Of a DNA stretch of 64,000 nt, positions 8,762 to 17,616 are shown in pieces. Source of the DNA: Arthrobacter sp. B3I4 (GTDB lineage: Bacteria; Actinomycetota; Actinomycetes; Actinomycetales; Micrococcaceae); NCBI RefSeq assembly GCF_030816855.1, contig NZ_JAUSYK010000001.1:1240001-1304000 (forward strand), written 5' to 3'. A model generated the notes under the pieces. That model did not search any database and was not told the origin of the DNA. It saw nothing but the letters and a program-made list of their open reading frames with translations. Positions within the stretch are counted from its first letter, which is position 1, and the number at the start of each line of letters is the position of its first letter. The translations under genes and the position numbers were made by a program.

Positions 8762-9064
8762 ATGGCGGGATATTTCGAGGTCGTGGATGCGCCCGACGGC
8801 GGGTACCGCATCCGGATGGTGGATGCCGCAGGGGACTTGATGGCTGTTTCCGTCACCTTCCCAACGAAGCGCGCGGCCGTGGCGGGGATTGCCCAGGCCC
8901 GCGAGATCGCCGGCACAGGCCTGATTCGCGACCGCAGTGGCGACGGCCAACAAGCGATTCTGGCCTCGATGGCCAAACGCCGGACCGGCGGCGGCGCCGG
9001 CCGCGGTTCCTCCCTTTCCGGCGGCACCCTGGCGGGAGTGAAGCGTACCCGTGCCCATAACTAA
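8762..9064 (+). CDS. YegP-like DUF1508 protein
   Basis: A 100-residue protein with one DUF1508 (YegP) unit: YFEVVDAPDGGYRIRMVDAA, then a TFPTKRAAVAGIAQARE segment. The C-terminal 35 residues are Gly/Arg-rich. GGAG just upstream supports ATG 8762 (a TTG at 8747 would put the ribosome site inside the gene). Function of the family is unknown; members are often stress-associated. A second, shorter member is at 42229-42417. The stop overlaps the HAD gene start by 14 bases, suggesting coupling. Confidence 0.75.
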   Translation: MAGYFEVVDAPDGGYRIRMVDAAGDLMAVSVTFPTKRAAVAGIAQAREIAGTGLIRDRSGDGQQAILASMAKRRTGGGAGRGSSLSGGTLAGVKRTRAHN

Positions 9065-9758
9065 CTCCTCAACCCCCCAGCACACGGCAGCGGTCCTCTT
9101 CGACGTTGACGGAACGCTGATCGACTCCTCCTACATCCACACCCTCGCGTGGTGGCGCGCCTTCCGCCAGGCCGGGTACGACGTGCCGATGGCCAGCATC
9201 CACCGCTCGGTGGGCATGGGCGGGGACAAAATCCTCGACAGCCTGCTGCCGAAGGACCGGGATACCGACGAGGACGCGGACATCATGACGTCGCACGCTG
9301 CCGTGTTCTCCACCTACTGGCCTTCACTCCGCCGGCTCGATGGTGCCCGTGAATTGCTGGCGCAATGCCATGACAGCGGCCTGGCCGTCGCCCTCGCGTC
9401 GTCCGCCCGCGGCGTCGATCTGGAGGTGCTGCGCGCCACGATCGACGCGGACGCCTTCATTCACGCGGCGACGAGCTCGGCAGATGCCGAAGAAAGCAAG
9501 CCCGCGCCGGACATTCTCGTGGCCGCGCTCAAGGCTGTTGACGTTTCTGCCGAGAACGCCGTCTATGTGGGCGACGCCGTCTGGGATATCTACGCGGCCG
9601 GTGCCCTGAACATCCCTGCGATCGGCCTGACCTGCGGCGGTACCAGCGAAGCCGAACTCAGGGAGGCCGGCGCGGTAGAGGTTTATGAGAACCCGCGCGA
9701 GCTGCTTGATAACCTCGCCGGCAGCGCCATCGGCAAGCTGGCCGCCCGCGCCCGCTGA
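9051..9758 (+). CDS. HAD-superfamily phosphatase (subfamily IA)
   Basis: A 235-residue haloacid dehalogenase-type phosphohydrolase. Motif I is LFDVDGTLIDSSY (nucleophile first Asp), motif II LASSARG, the Lys of motif III lies in ESKPAPDI, and motif IV is YVGDAVWDIYAA. The cap region after motif I is of the phosphoglycolate phosphatase/beta-phosphoglucomutase type (GMGGDKILDSLLP). Substrate is not predictable. The GTG at 9051 overlaps the previous gene by 14 bases. Likely co-transcribed with the YegP-like gene. Confidence 0.85.
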   Translation: MPITNSSTPQHTAAVLFDVDGTLIDSSYIHTLAWWRAFRQAGYDVPMASIHRSVGMGGDKILDSLLPKDRDTDEDADIMTSHAAVFSTYWPSLRRLDGARELLAQCHDSGLAVALASSARGVDLEVLRATIDADAFIHAATSSADAEESKPAPDILVAALKAVDVSAENAVYVGDAVWDIYAAGALNIPAIGLTCGGTSEAELREAGAVEVYENPRELLDNLAGSAIGKLAARAR

Positions 9759-9933
9759 ACCCTGGCTGACGCCGGACGCCCGATCGGTACCCGTTTACCC
9801 CGGGCCGATGCCCGGCAATCCTGGCCGGCGCCGGTGACCCGCGCCCGTCAACCTGGACCCGATGCGGCGCCGTAGCCGCACTCCGGTGTCCCTCCCAAAT
9901 TTTCCCTCCAGTCCGCGACCGAAAGGCAAGCAC

Positions 9934-11109
9934 ATGAAGGCACTAACTTGGCAGGGCAAACGCTCGCTGAAAGTTAAAGAAGTTCCCGATCCGGTGATCC
10001 AGGAACCCACGGATGCGATCGTGCGCATCACATCGACGGCCGTCTGCGGCTCCGACCTGCACCTCTATGAGGTCCTCGGCCCCTATATGCACAAGAACGA
10101 CATCATCGGCCACGAGCCCATGGGCGTCGTCGTGGAGGTCGGCAGTGGGGTCACTAACCTTGCGGTCGGTGACCGCGTCGTCATTCCGTTCAACATCTCC
10201 TGCGGCCACTGCTTCATGTGCAGCATGGGCCTGCAGTCGCAGTGCGAAACCACGCAGGTCAAAGAAAAAGGGTCCGGAGCCTCCCTCTTCGGGTTCTCCG
10301 AGCTGTACGGCTCCGTGCCGGGCGGTCAGGCGGAATACCTGCGGGTGCCGCACGCCGACTACGGGCCCATCAAGGTCGGTTCCGAGCTTCCCGATGAGCG
10401 CTACCTCTTCCTCTCGGACATCCTGCCCACCGCTTGGCAGGGCGTGAAATACGCGGATACGCCCGAAGGCGGCACCCTCGCGGTGATGGGACTGGGCCCG
10501 GTGGGACAGTTCGCCACCCGGATCGGTAAGCACTTCGGCCTGCGGGTCATCGGCGTGGACCCCGTTCCGGAGCGCCGGGCCATGGCGGAACGGCACGGGG
10601 TGGAAACCCTGGACTTCTCCAAGGAGGTCGCGGATGAGATGCGGTCGATGACGCAGGGCCGGGGACCCGACTCCGTGGTCGATGCCGTCGGCATGGAGGC
10701 GCACGCCTCACCCGTGGCGGCGTTCGCCCAGCAGGCGGCCGGGCTGCTGCCGGACAAGCTGGCGCAGAAGACCTTCGAGACTGCCGGGGTGGACCGGCTG
10801 TCGGCGCTGCACACCGCGCTGGACGCGGTCCGGCGCGGTGGCACCGTGTCGCTGAGCGGTGTTTACGGCGGCGAAGCCTCCCCGATGCCGCTGATGTCCA
10901 TGTTCGACAAGCAGATTCAGCTGCGGATGGGCCAGTGCAACGTGCGCCGCTGGACCGAGGACCTGATGCCGCTGGTCGAGGCCGACGCCGACCCGCTGGG
11001 CGTGATGGACCTCGTTACGCACGAGGCCAGCCTGGAGGAGGCCCCGGCAATGTACGAGAAGTTCCAGAAGAAGCAGGATGGCTGCATCAAGGTGGTGCTG
11101 AAGCCCTAA
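9934..11109 (+). CDS. zinc-dependent alcohol dehydrogenase (glutathione-independent formaldehyde dehydrogenase-like)
   Basis: A 391-residue medium-chain dehydrogenase. Catalytic-zinc ligands are C38 and the GHE at 59-61; the structural-zinc cysteines are C90, C93, C96 and C104. The NAD-binding glycine motif is MGLGPVGQFATRI. Its length and sequence resemble the glutathione-independent formaldehyde dehydrogenase subgroup, including the long insertion that carries HASPVAAFAQQAAGLLPD. GAAAGG seven bases before ATG 9934 supports that start; an upstream in-frame ATG at 9862 has none. The preceding 175-base gap holds no recognisable gene. Oxidation of formaldehyde or another small alcohol is inferred. 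Confidence 0.88.
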   Translation: MKALTWQGKRSLKVKEVPDPVIQEPTDAIVRITSTAVCGSDLHLYEVLGPYMHKNDIIGHEPMGVVVEVGSGVTNLAVGDRVVIPFNISCGHCFMCSMGLQSQCETTQVKEKGSGASLFGFSELYGSVPGGQAEYLRVPHADYGPIKVGSELPDERYLFLSDILPTAWQGVKYADTPEGGTLAVMGLGPVGQFATRIGKHFGLRVIGVDPVPERRAMAERHGVETLDFSKEVADEMRSMTQGRGPDSVVDAVGMEAHASPVAAFAQQAAGLLPDKLAQKTFETAGVDRLSALHTALDAVRRGGTVSLSGVYGGEASPMPLMSMFDKQIQLRMGQCNVRRWTEDLMPLVEADADPLGVMDLVTHEASLEEAPAMYEKFQKKQDGCIKVVLKP

Positions 11110-11145
11110 CGGCCTGCGCAGCTCATTCACCGCCTGGCGGCCGTC

Positions 11146-12111
11146 TCAGCGGGCCTGGCCTTTCCTGTTCCAGAGTTTCAGGAAGGCCCGCTCGGAGGCG
11201 GCCGCCAGGCTTTCCTCTTTCGCGTGCAGCCGCCCGTAGCTGAAGCCATCCTCCCCGCTGCGCAGCGCGCGGCCGGCCAGCTCCGCCAGGTACTCCCGGG
11301 CGACCACGCTGTCCTGATGCTGGCCGAGCAGTTCCTGGATCTTGCGTGCCCTCTTCGCCGTCCGCTTCGCCCGCCGGCGCCGCTTCTTGCCGGGCTTAGG
11401 ACCGGCAGGCGTGCCCTTCTCCCCGGTTCGGACCCGGACCCGGGGCAGCGAAGCGGCCAGTTCAGCGGCGTAACGCAGCCGCTTGGCGGCCTTGCGGACC
11501 TCGTGCAGCCCGGCGTCCCGGGCGGGGCCGCCGTCGTGCTTCCGGTCCGGAAGGCCGGCGACCTGCCGCATCAGCCGGCGCTCGTCCCTGGCCATCACCT
11601 TGCGGAGTGTTTTGCCGGGATCCCCGGCTGCTTTTGCCGAGAGCGGGGCGGCGGCCAGCAGCTGATCCAGACCCACCAGCAGCCGGGCGTAGCGTTCGCT
11701 CGCGAGGGCCTCCCGTGCGGCATTAACGCCGTCGGCAGCACGGGCATCCAGGTCCACGTCGATGCGCCGGGCAGCCGGGCCGATCCCCTGGCCTGGCAGT
11801 CCTGAGCCGCAGTCCGGGGGCTTGGGCTCGCCGGCCACCAGGGCGGCCAGGCGTGCCTTGACGACGCCTGGGTCCCGGGCTTCGCCGAGCAGCCCGGAGA
11901 GCCAGCGAAGTTCGTCGCGGACCGGCTCCACGGCGCCGTCCGCGAACAGCGGCCGGCCTGACGCCAGCAGCGAGCGGAGCCGCCGGGCGGCGACCCGCAT
12001 CTGGTGAACGTCCTCCGGCCGCGCTGCTAGGACCCCTGGTGCGTGCCGGCGCAGTTCGGCGAGCTGCTGTTCGAGGTAGGCCAGCAGGACCTGGCCCGCA
12101 GTGGTTGCCAC
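11146..12111 (-). CDS. CHAD domain protein
   Basis: A 321-residue CHAD protein, an all-helical domain rich in conserved histidines and basic residues that binds polyphosphate in studied cases. Visible family features are VHQMRVAARRLRSLL near residue 35, GLHEVRKAAKRLRYAAEL and the basic segment GPKPGKKRRRRAKRTAKRAR followed by IQELLGQHQDSVVAREYL. There is no CYTH domain in the same chain. GTG 12111 is the start. It is convergent with the dehydrogenase, 36 bases away. Confidence 0.85.
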   Translation of the reverse strand: MATTAGQVLLAYLEQQLAELRRHAPGVLAARPEDVHQMRVAARRLRSLLASGRPLFADGAVEPVRDELRWLSGLLGEARDPGVVKARLAALVAGEPKPPDCGSGLPGQGIGPAARRIDVDLDARAADGVNAAREALASERYARLLVGLDQLLAAAPLSAKAAGDPGKTLRKVMARDERRLMRQVAGLPDRKHDGGPARDAGLHEVRKAAKRLRYAAELAASLPRVRVRTGEKGTPAGPKPGKKRRRRAKRTAKRARKIQELLGQHQDSVVAREYLAELAGRALRSGEDGFSYGRLHAKEESLAAASERAFLKLWNRKGQAR

Positions 12112-12280
12112 GCTTCACTTTACGTCTTCGCCCCGGGCTTCCGGCGGGAACCGGCGCAGACGGCGCTGCCCCGCGAGATGACACTTCACGGCAATGTTGG
12201 CGCCCGGCACTGCCGTGACCTGCCAACTCGGCATAGGCTGACCGGGACCGTCATCCATCCGGCCATCCAGGGAGCACCGC

Positions 12281-13039
12281 ATGACACACCACCACCTCGG
12301 CCCGGTTGCCGTCATCACCGGAGCCGGTTCCGGGATCGGCAGGGCAGTGGCACGGCTCATGCTGGCCGAAGGCTACCGCGTGGTGCTGGCCGGCCGCCGG
12401 GAGGCGCCCCTGCTGGAGACCGGGGCAGGACACGCCCAGGCGCTCGCCGTTCCCTGCGACGTGACCCGGCCCGACGACGTCGAACGGCTTTTCGCCACGG
12501 CGCTGGAGCGCTGGGGAAGGGTCGATGTGCTGTTCAACAACGCCGGCGTGTTCGGGCCCGCCGCGTCAGTGGACGAGATCAGCACCGCGGACTGGGACGC
12601 CACCGTGGCCGTGAACCTGACCGGCGCCATGCTTTGTGCCGCCGCGGCGGTCCGCGCCATGAAAGCCCAGAGCCCACAGGGCGGTCGGATCATCAACAAC
12701 GGCTCGATCGCGGCGCATTCTCCCCGGCCCCGGACTGTCGCCTACACCGTTACCAAGCACGCCATCACCGGGCTGACGAAAAGCATTGAACTGGATGGCC
12801 GCGGCTTTGGCATCACCTGCGGCCAGATCGACATCGGGAACACCGCTACGGAGCTGATGGCTGAGATTGGGGTCGACGACGGTGCCCTCCAGGCCGACGG
12901 CAGCCGCCGTCCGGAGCCAACCTTCCCGGTGGCGGAGGCGGCCCGCGCCGTGCTGCTGATGGGCGGGATGCCGGCCTCTGCGAGCGTCGGTTCGCTGCTG
13001 ATCACCGCCGCTGGGATGCCGTTCGTGGGCCGCGGCTGA
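12281..13039 (+). CDS. SDR family oxidoreductase
   Basis: A 252-residue short-chain dehydrogenase/reductase. The cofactor motif TGAGSGIG is at 13-20, NNAG follows at about 86-89, the active-site Ser is in NNGSIAAHSP, and Tyr155-x3-Lys159 lie in VAYTVTKHA. The Arg in LAGRREA after beta-2 favours NADP(H). AGGGAG upstream of ATG 12281 is a good ribosome site. Substrate is unknown. It is divergent from the CHAD gene. Confidence 0.88.
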   Translation: MTHHHLGPVAVITGAGSGIGRAVARLMLAEGYRVVLAGRREAPLLETGAGHAQALAVPCDVTRPDDVERLFATALERWGRVDVLFNNAGVFGPAASVDEISTADWDATVAVNLTGAMLCAAAAVRAMKAQSPQGGRIINNGSIAAHSPRPRTVAYTVTKHAITGLTKSIELDGRGFGITCGQIDIGNTATELMAEIGVDDGALQADGSRRPEPTFPVAEAARAVLLMGGMPASASVGSLLITAAGMPFVGRG

Positions 13040-13080
13040 CGGCGAACGCGTCCGCCTCCGGGCCGCCCGGAAGGCGCCGG

Positions 13081-13461
13081 CTAGAGCGGCAGCAGCCTGG
13101 ACAGGTCAGCCCGCAAGCCGGAAGCGGCGACTTTGCCGGCACCCACGGCGTCCGCCCAGCCGAGCTGCCCGGTGACCATGGCAAGCCAGGTCGCGGCGTC
13201 GCACTCAATTACGTTCGGGGGAGTGCCCCGGGTGTGCCGCGGACCTTCGACGCACTGGGTCACCCCGAACGGCGGCACCCGGACCTCGACGGAGTTGCCT
13301 GGCGCGCGGGCGGTGACTTCTTCGAGCGAGTAGCGCACCGCCGTCGCGAGCGTAGTGCGCGGGAGGGGTGCGGCGTCAGCACCGGGCTCGCCGGCAGCGC
13401 GCCAGGCGGCCAGCGCCTCGCGGCCCTCGTCGACCGGGATCCGGCGCCGTGACACAGCCAT
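13081..13461 (-). CDS. bacterial sterol-carrier-like protein (SCP_3 type)
   Basis: A 126-residue protein resembling the actinobacterial sterol carrier protein orthologue family: SRRRIPVDEGREALAAWRA at the start, a central EVRVPPFGVTQCVEG with the GPRHTRGTPPNVIECDAATW segment, then the LAMVTGQLGWADAVGAGKV helix. The family is thought to bind lipid or small hydrophobic ligands but is uncharacterised. Its start lies three bases after the stop of the asparaginase gene on the same strand, so the two are almost certainly one transcript. Confidence 0.75.
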   Translation of the reverse strand: MAVSRRRIPVDEGREALAAWRAAGEPGADAAPLPRTTLATAVRYSLEEVTARAPGNSVEVRVPPFGVTQCVEGPRHTRGTPPNVIECDAATWLAMVTGQLGWADAVGAGKVAASGLRADLSRLLPL

Positions 13462-13464
13462 GGC

Positions 13465-14481
13465 TTAATCCAGCAGCGCCGAGACGGCGTGGCCCAGCCG
13501 GATTTTGCCCACCGGCCGGCCGCCTCCCAGTACCGGGTCAACGACCTTTTCCAGGACACTCGAGACTTCCGGGATCTCCACCGCCCCCGCCGCGGCCAGA
13601 AGCGTCAGCCCGACCAGCGTCGTGGCGCGGACGTTGCCGTCGAGGACCTTGATGGCCACGGAGACACCGTGGGGCGTGGCCATCAGCAGCACGCCCTCGG
13701 CGCCGACCTTGGCGAGAATTCCCAGTTCATCCATGACGATGGTGTTTGGCTGTCCCTGGCCCTGCACCGCCCACGGGTAGTCCAGCATGGAGGTGGCGAT
13801 CGTGGCGGCGCGGGCGTTGGAGTTCTTGTCCCCGGGAGCCTTCGCCAGGCGGGAGAAGGCGCGGGCGAGGCCGGTGAGCGATACGGCGGCCACCGGTGCG
13901 CCGCAGCCGTCAATGCCGAGGTGCGCGATCTTTTCGTCGCAGTACTCCTCGATCACGGAGCGGATGCGCTGCTGCAGGGGGTGGTTGGGCTCGAGGTAGC
14001 TGTGCGTGTCCCAGCCGTTCTCGGTGCAGGCCCAGAGGAACGCCGCGTGCTTGCCCGAGCAGTTGAACGCCAGCCGTGATTTCCCGCGCTCGGTCTGGAC
14101 CAGCCAGGTCCGGGCCCTTTCGTCCTCCGGCCAAGCTGCGGGGCACTGGAGCTGGTTTTCCTTGACGCCGGCTGCCTTGAGCATGCCCTCCACCACGTCC
14201 ATGTGATCGAGGGAACCCACGTGGCTGCCACACGCGATGGCCACCTGCGCCCCGCGCAACGGTACCCCGGATTGCATGGAGGCCAGCGCCTGAAACGGCT
14301 TGAGGGTGGACCGCGCGAAAATGGGGCTGTTGATATCTCCGAGTTCCGTGACGACGTTGCCGTCCGCGGACATCACCACGGCTGCACCGATGTGCCGGGA
14401 CTCGATGAAACCGCTGCGTTCAACGACTGCCAGTTCGACGGCGGAGTCAACAGTAAAGGTGGCATGCGAATTCGTAGGCAT
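13465..14481 (-). CDS. L-asparaginase II family protein
   Basis: A 338-residue member of the asparaginase II family (the Rhizobium etli-type thermolabile enzymes), unrelated in fold to E. coli AnsA/AnsB. Recognisable stretches are STLKPFQALA, CGSHVGSLDHMDVVEGML, AFNCSGKHAAFLWACTENGW, GIDGCGAPVAAVSLTGLA and the late MATPHGVSVAIKVLDG. The reaction is asparagine to aspartate plus ammonia in the cytoplasm. No signal peptide. It is followed at three bases by the SCP-like gene and preceded by the molybdopterin oxidoreductase. Confidence 0.88.
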   Translation of the reverse strand: MPTNSHATFTVDSAVELAVVERSGFIESRHIGAAVVMSADGNVVTELGDINSPIFARSTLKPFQALASMQSGVPLRGAQVAIACGSHVGSLDHMDVVEGMLKAAGVKENQLQCPAAWPEDERARTWLVQTERGKSRLAFNCSGKHAAFLWACTENGWDTHSYLEPNHPLQQRIRSVIEEYCDEKIAHLGIDGCGAPVAAVSLTGLARAFSRLAKAPGDKNSNARAATIATSMLDYPWAVQGQGQPNTIVMDELGILAKVGAEGVLLMATPHGVSVAIKVLDGNVRATTLVGLTLLAAAGAVEIPEVSSVLEKVVDPVLGGGRPVGKIRLGHAVSALLD

Positions 14482-14517
14482 GCTGCAAGTCTAGGGTGCG
14501 CGGCGGGCTCAGCCCGG

Positions 14518-16152
14518 TTACTCCACGGTGACCATGACAGACTGCCAGCCGGAGGCGCCGTCGGGCACGGGGTCCGCCCGCTTGTCGGTCTGGAGCTCGC
14601 CGGTACCGTCCGTGGCGCGGGCCTTGATGTAGTGCGGCCCGGGGGTGGCTTCCCAGTCGAAGGACCATTGCCGCCAGGTCACCACCGAGGCCTCCGCCGA
14701 CAGGACGGCCTCGGTCCACGGACCATTGTCGATCTGGACCTCCACCTTTGTGATGCCCCGGGTCTGCGCCCAGGCGGTGCCGCCGATCGCTACTTTTCCG
14801 GCCGGGACCTTGGCAAAGGACTTGGGGACCTCCACCCGGGCCATGGTCTTGATCGGGCCGCGCTCGGACCAGCCGCGCTGGGTCCAGTAAGCCTTGTTGT
14901 CCGCGAACCGGGTGACCTCGAGGTCCACGACCCATTTGGTGGCCGATACGAAGCCGTACAGGCCGGGGACCACCATCCGGACCGGGTAGCCGTGCTCCAG
15001 CGGCAGCGGTTCGCCGTTCATGCCGATCGCCAGCATGGCATCCCGGTCGTCCTGCAGCACCTCCAGGGGCGTGGAGGCGCTGAAGCCGTCGATGGACGTG
15101 GAGAGCACCATGTCCGCGCCCTGCTTGGGCCGGGCCAGCTTGAGCACGTCCCGGATGGGCATACCCAGCCATTTGGCATTGCCGGCCAGGTTCCCGCCGA
15201 CCGGATTGGAGACGCAGGTCAGGGACACATGGGATTCGATCAGGTCTGCATCCAGCAGGTCCTGGAAGCTGAGCCGGACCTCCTGTTCCACCAGGCCGTG
15301 GATCCGCAATTCCCAGTCCTGGACGTTGATCGCGGGGACGCTGAGAGCGGTGTCGATCCGATAAAAGTCCTGGTTGGGCGTCAGCCAGGGGGTGACACCG
15401 GCGGTCTTGGACTGGACGCCGGCGGGGACCGGGGCGGCGGGTCTCGCCGGCGCGGGCAGAGTCAGGGCTTCCCGGGCCTGTGCCACATTGCTGCGGGCGG
15501 CGCTGAGCAGCCTGCCGCCGGTGGCGGCGACGGCGGCTGCGGCGGCGGTGATGCCGGTGGCTGCAACGAACGCGCGACGGCTGGCGGCGGGACGGTCCGG
15601 ATCTTTGGCGGCCCGGTCCGAGGGAGCGTCCGGCCATTGCCGCGTCCGCCACAGCATGCTGACCAGGTACCGGAGCACCAGCAGGCCTGCCGCGGTGCCG
15701 AGCAGTGAAGGGACGGCGTCGAGTGGCTTTACACCGGCGCGCGTCACCACACTGGCGACGATGATCCCGCCCATCAGCAGCACACCGGCCACGCCCAGAA
15801 CCCAGCTTCGGTAGGCGACAACACCCAGCACGCAGGCCAGCAGCAGGATCGTCAGGCCCATTCCGGCAAAGAGCGCAGCCTTGTCATTTGTGCCAAAGGT
15901 CGCGATGGCGAAGTCCTTCATCCACGGCGGGGTGAAGTCAATAAAAGTCGAGCCCAGTGCGATAAGCGGCGTCGCGCGGGCCGTGAAGAAGGCGCCCACC
16001 AGTTCCGCGACTGACAGCACGACGGCGGCTGAGACTACCCCGGCCAGCGCGGCGAGGGCGGTTGGCCCCGACCGGAGCGCGGGCCGCTGCGGCGCCGATC
16101 GCTGCTGTGCCAACGGGGTGCTGCCTGGCTTCCGGGTACTGGGCGTGGTCAT
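14518..16152 (-). CDS. membrane-anchored molybdopterin-dependent oxidoreductase (sulfite oxidase family)
   Basis: A 544-residue protein with about four N-terminal transmembrane helices (roughly residues 30-180), then a twin-arginine-like segment SRRAFVAATG with a fifth hydrophobic stretch, then a sulfite oxidase/YedY-type catalytic domain. The molybdenum-ligand Cys is in SHVSLTCVSNPVGG; YPVRMVVPGLYGF and TKWVVDLEVT are typical of the domain. A C-terminal dimerisation domain (RVEVPKSFAKVPAGKVAIGG onward) is present. The active site is predicted outside the membrane. The electron acceptor and substrate are unknown. It is divergent from purD. Confidence 0.85.
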   Translation of the reverse strand: MTTPSTRKPGSTPLAQQRSAPQRPALRSGPTALAALAGVVSAAVVLSVAELVGAFFTARATPLIALGSTFIDFTPPWMKDFAIATFGTNDKAALFAGMGLTILLLACVLGVVAYRSWVLGVAGVLLMGGIIVASVVTRAGVKPLDAVPSLLGTAAGLLVLRYLVSMLWRTRQWPDAPSDRAAKDPDRPAASRRAFVAATGITAAAAAVAATGGRLLSAARSNVAQAREALTLPAPARPAAPVPAGVQSKTAGVTPWLTPNQDFYRIDTALSVPAINVQDWELRIHGLVEQEVRLSFQDLLDADLIESHVSLTCVSNPVGGNLAGNAKWLGMPIRDVLKLARPKQGADMVLSTSIDGFSASTPLEVLQDDRDAMLAIGMNGEPLPLEHGYPVRMVVPGLYGFVSATKWVVDLEVTRFADNKAYWTQRGWSERGPIKTMARVEVPKSFAKVPAGKVAIGGTAWAQTRGITKVEVQIDNGPWTEAVLSAEASVVTWRQWSFDWEATPGPHYIKARATDGTGELQTDKRADPVPDGASGWQSVMVTVE

Positions 16153-16295
16153 ACAGCATATTCGGAGCCGCGGCGCCCCGGGATGGCCGGGAGTGCCCGT
16201 TGGCGGCCCGGGACCAGTTCACCCGGGGACTGAGCATGCCCCGCTGCAGTCACAGCTTAGGAGCCTGCAGGGTCTGCGACGTACCCTTGGAAACT

Positions 16296-17615
16296 GTGAA
16301 GGTACTCGTCATCGGCCCCGGCGGCCGCGAACACGCCATTGTCCGGTCCCTGCTCGCGGACCCCAACGTTTCCGAGGTCCACGCGGCTCCGGGCAATGCC
16401 GGGATCAGCCGGCTGGTGCCCACGCACGCCGTCGACGCGAACGACCCGGACGCCGTTGCGGCCCTGGCGACGAAGCTCGCCGTCGACCTCGTCGTGGTGG
16501 GACCGGAAGCGCCGCTTGCCGCGGGTGTGTCGGACGCGGTCCGCGACGCCGGCATCCCGGTCTTCGGCCCCAGCAAGGCCGCGGCCCAACTGGAAGCGTC
16601 AAAGGCGTTCGCCAAGGAGGTCATGGCGGAGGCCGGCGTGCCCACCGCGATGGCCCGCGTGGCATCCAACGCCGAGGAAGCCGCGGACGCGCTGGATACC
16701 TTCGGCGCGCCCTACGTCGTGAAGGATGACGGGCTTGCCGCCGGCAAGGGCGTGGTCGTCACCGGCGACCGGGACGAGGCCCTGGCGCATGCGCAGAGCT
16801 GCTTCGACGCCGGCGGTTCCGTGGTGATCGAGGAGTTCCTCGACGGGCCGGAAGTTTCCTTGTTCGTCCTCTGCGACGGCAGCACCACCGTTGCGCTGTC
16901 CCCGGCGCAGGATTTCAAGCGCATCTTCGACAACGACGAGGGCCCCAACACCGGCGGCATGGGAGCCTACACCCCGCTGGAGTGGGCCCCCGAAGGTCTC
17001 GTTGAGGAGGTCCTCGAACGGGTTGCCCAGCCGACGGTCAACCAAATGGCACACCGCGGCACCCCGTTTGTGGGCGTGCTGTTCGTCGGGCTCGCCCTGA
17101 CCTCACGCGGCACCCGCGTCATCGAGTTCAACGTCCGCTTCGGCGATCCGGAAACGCAGGCCGTCCTGGCCCGGCTGAAGACCCCGCTGGGCGGCCTGCT
17201 GATGGCTGCGGCGAAGGGCGAACTGGACAAGGTCCAGCCGCTGCGCTGGTCGCGGGAGACGGCCGTCGCCGTCGTCGTCGCTGCCGAAAACTATCCCGGC
17301 ACACCCCGCACGGGAGACCGGATCCGCGGCCTGAAGAAGGTTGAAGCGATTGAGGGCGTGCACGTCATCCACGCCGGCACCAAGCTCGACGGCGAGGGCA
17401 AAGTCGTCTCCGCCGGCGGCCGGGTCCTCGCCGTGGTGGCGCTCGGAACGGACCTCGTCGAGGCCCGCGACCGGGCGTACGACGGCGTCGAACTGGTCCA
17501 GCTCGACGGCGGCCAGTTCCGCACCGACATCGGCGGCAAGGCCGCGCGCGGCGAAATCAAGGTGGCGTCTCCCGGCACAGCCGCGGCCGTCGCCGCAGCG
17601 AAAGCGAAGGACTGA
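16296..17615 (+). CDS. purD: phosphoribosylamine-glycine ligase (GARS)
   Basis: A 439-residue ATP-grasp enzyme that joins glycine to phosphoribosylamine, step two of de novo purine synthesis. It opens with MKVLVIGPGGREHAIVRSL; further signatures are GPSKAAAQLEASKAFAKEVM, the ATP-grasp loop VKDDGLAAGKGVVVT, and NTGGMGAYTP with EFNVRFGDPETQ. The GTG at 16296 matches the family N terminus exactly; the frame is open further upstream but that segment does not resemble PurD. The stop is followed one base later by the purC start, so the pair form an operon. Confidence 0.95.
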   Translation: MKVLVIGPGGREHAIVRSLLADPNVSEVHAAPGNAGISRLVPTHAVDANDPDAVAALATKLAVDLVVVGPEAPLAAGVSDAVRDAGIPVFGPSKAAAQLEASKAFAKEVMAEAGVPTAMARVASNAEEAADALDTFGAPYVVKDDGLAAGKGVVVTGDRDEALAHAQSCFDAGGSVVIEEFLDGPEVSLFVLCDGSTTVALSPAQDFKRIFDNDEGPNTGGMGAYTPLEWAPEGLVEEVLERVAQPTVNQMAHRGTPFVGVLFVGLALTSRGTRVIEFNVRFGDPETQAVLARLKTPLGGLLMAAAKGELDKVQPLRWSRETAVAVVVAAENYPGTPRTGDRIRGLKKVEAIEGVHVIHAGTKLDGEGKVVSAGGRVLAVVALGTDLVEARDRAYDGVELVQLDGGQFRTDIGGKAARGEIKVASPGTAAAVAAAKAKD

Positions 17616-17616
17616 C

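Noticed and set aside
12115..12360. 81-codon minus-strand open frame between CHAD and SDR genes
   Set aside because: It overlaps the SDR start region and has no ribosome site or recognisable feature.
14203..15708. Long plus-strand open frame of about 500 codons
   Set aside because: It lies antisense to the asparaginase and molybdopterin oxidoreductase genes, both of which have clear family motifs. The translation has no recognisable domain and reflects high-GC codon bias.
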